From the NCBI RefSeq assembly GCF_013403565.1, contig NZ_CP058627.1:2356001-2420000 (forward strand): 64,000 nucleotides of DNA, read 5' to 3'. A program made the position numbers and the translations under genes. The DNA comes from Chitinibacter bivalviorum. GTDB lineage: Bacteria > Pseudomonadota > Gammaproteobacteria > Burkholderiales > Chitinibacteraceae. The notes under the pieces are model-generated. The model had not been told where the DNA came from and searched no databases. It was given only the letters and a program-made list of their open reading frames with translations. Of the stretch, positions 62,879-64,000 are shown in pieces (the first letter of the stretch is position 1; every line of letters starts with the position of its first letter).

Positions 62879-64000
62879 TCAATAAGCACCATGCCCGCTC
62901 ACCACCGTACGGATGGTTTTGCAGACAATCGCAATGTCGTACCATAAATTCCAGTTCTTCACGTACCACGCATCCAGCGCCACACGTTCAGCATAGGTCG
63001 TGTCATTACGACCGGAAACCTGCCACAAACCCGTCAAACCCGGCCGCGCTTCCAGATAGAAATCGACTTTATCGCCGTAACGCTCGAGCTCAGCGTCAAT
63101 AATCGGACGCGGCCCTACCAGACTCATTTCGCCTTTTAACACATTCCACAGCTGCGGAATTTCATCGAGACTAGTCTTGCGCAAAAATGCGCCAATGCGG
63201 GTAATGCGCGGGTCATTGCGCAATTTGAAATCCAAATCCCATTCCGCCTTGGCCTGCGGATCGCTCGCGAGCAATTTTTCCAGCACTTCCTGACTGTTGT
63301 GCACCATGGTGCGAAATTTCCAGCACTTAAATGGCACGCCATTCATGCCCACGCGCACATGACCAAAGAACACCGCGCCGGGGCCGCCTTCTTTTTTAAT
63401 CCGCAACACCACATAGGCCAGCAAAGGAGACAACAACAGCAAGCCAACACTCGCGCCAAACAAATCAAAGGCACGCTTGAGCATAATCAGTGGCTTCACC
63501 ATCAGATTATTGCGCACGCGTAGCAGCAAAACTTCATGGCTAAAGAAATGGTGCGGCACGACGCCAAACAAAGGCAAACCCGCTATTGGCGGAATAATGT
63601 GAATGTCTTTGTAGCGCAGCGACAATTGCTCAACCTGATTTTCAAGCTGGCGCAACTCATCTTCATCAACCGCAATCACGACATGCGGACGGCCATTATC
63701 GGTAAGCCACTGCAATAATGCTTCACGCGGCAAACGAACTACAGGTAAACGATCTTGACCAAAAACCAGCTCATCGGGGGCATTTTCATCGATCGATAAA
63801 AACGCCTGTACTTCAAAGCCTAATTGCCGCTCCGAATACATCGCCCGATAGGCGTCTTGTGCATTCGTACCCGCGCCAATAATCGCCGTGGGCAATTGCC
63901 AGATTCTCCGCTTGAGCAACCAGGACTTCATCGCCGAGCGTGCATATGGCAGTAGCACCAAGGCCACACCCCACGAAACGGGCCACAAAAAACGCGAAAT
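62879..64000 (-). CDS. wbaP: Undecaprenyl-phosphate sugar-1-phosphate transferase, WbaP type (5' end missing)
   Basis: The frame is open to the right edge, so the N-terminal membrane helices are outside. Visible are a CoA-binding-like domain ([14 protein letters not shown]), one membrane segment ([20 protein letters not shown]) and the sugar-transferase domain: [20 protein letters not shown], then [25 protein letters not shown] with its Asp-Glu pair, [13 protein letters not shown], and the C-terminal SGHGAY. It loads the first sugar phosphate (galactose or glucose) onto the lipid carrier for capsule or O-antigen. Confidence 0.88.
   Translation of the reverse strand: MSRFLWPVSWGVALVLLPYARSAMKSWLLKRRIWQLPTAIIGAGTNAQDAYRAMYSERQLGFEVQAFLSIDENAPDELVFGQDRLPVVRLPREALLQWLTDNGRPHVVIAVDEDELRQLENQVEQLSLRYKDIHIIPPIAGLPLFGVVPHHFFSHEVLLLRVRNNLMVKPLIMLKRAFDLFGASVGLLLLSPLLAYVVLRIKKEGGPGAVFFGHVRVGMNGVPFKCWKFRTMVHNSQEVLEKLLASDPQAKAEWDLDFKLRNDPRITRIGAFLRKTSLDEIPQLWNVLKGEMSLVGPRPIIDAELERYGDKVDFYLEARPGLTGLWQVSGRNDTTYAERVALDAWYVKNWNLWYDIAIVCKTIRTVVSGHGAY

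Overview
The window looks like a chromosomal segment of a mesophilic Gram-negative betaproteobacterium, most likely in the order Neisseriales (Chitinibacter/Deefgea-like). This is inferred from protein style, from gene order (dusB-fis; gatCAB divergent from mreBCD-mrdA-rodA) and from a small repeat whose core resembles a repeat I remember from Neisseria. No rRNA, tRNA or CRISPR array was seen.

Layout. 1-15 kb is housekeeping: the 5' end of gltB, hemF, dusB-fis, purH, pagP, purD, an exported choloylglycine-hydrolase-family enzyme, feoAB, ndh, hemA and prfA. Three small repeat elements sit between these genes. 15-29 kb is mixed: a large STAND-type ATPase, an RNase II-family exonuclease, panD, a REC protein with a decayed EAL domain, two periplasmic solute-binding proteins, a pterin dehydratase, a histone-deacetylase-like enzyme, a CDGSH protein, an AHSA1-type protein and a chemotaxis receptor. 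29.2-30.6 kb holds a REP-associated transposase (RAYT) framed by REP palindromes, then a hairpin-rich stretch without convincing genes.

30.7-47.4 kb is an accessory region. A long minus-strand operon, read from about 42.1 kb down to 30.7 kb, encodes a type I restriction-modification system with extra genes. Its order is half-size S subunit, hsdM, full hsdS, dGTPase, SIR2-like protein, RhuM, hsdR and a YgjP-type metallopeptidase. Beside it are an IS3 OrfA-like HTH protein and a divergent XRE regulator sharing two matching operators. An AT-rich recombination module follows (tyrosine recombinase, XRE protein, recombinase-like protein, with a divergent HTH gene), then an IS remnant, a pair of operator-like palindromes, and an overlapping gene pair for a STAS-HATPase protein and a STAS-like DUF4325 protein.

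47.5-64 kb returns to core genes: gatCAB (minus strand), then divergently mreB-mreC-mreD-mrdA-rodA and rlpA for cell elongation. After these come a DUF805 protein, a tiny membrane protein, a PAS-GGDEF-EAL protein, argA, and a WbaP-type sugar-phosphate transferase cut by the window end.

How it works together: the core genes serve haem, purine, iron, translation and cell-wall functions. The 30.7-42.1 kb operon is most simply read as a composite anti-phage island in which restriction shares one transcript with nucleotide depletion (dGTPase) and probable NAD-targeting (SIR2-like). The recombinase module and the STAS/HATPase pair are the least understood parts. Start codons were chosen by ribosome-binding sites and family alignment from memory; no database search was possible.
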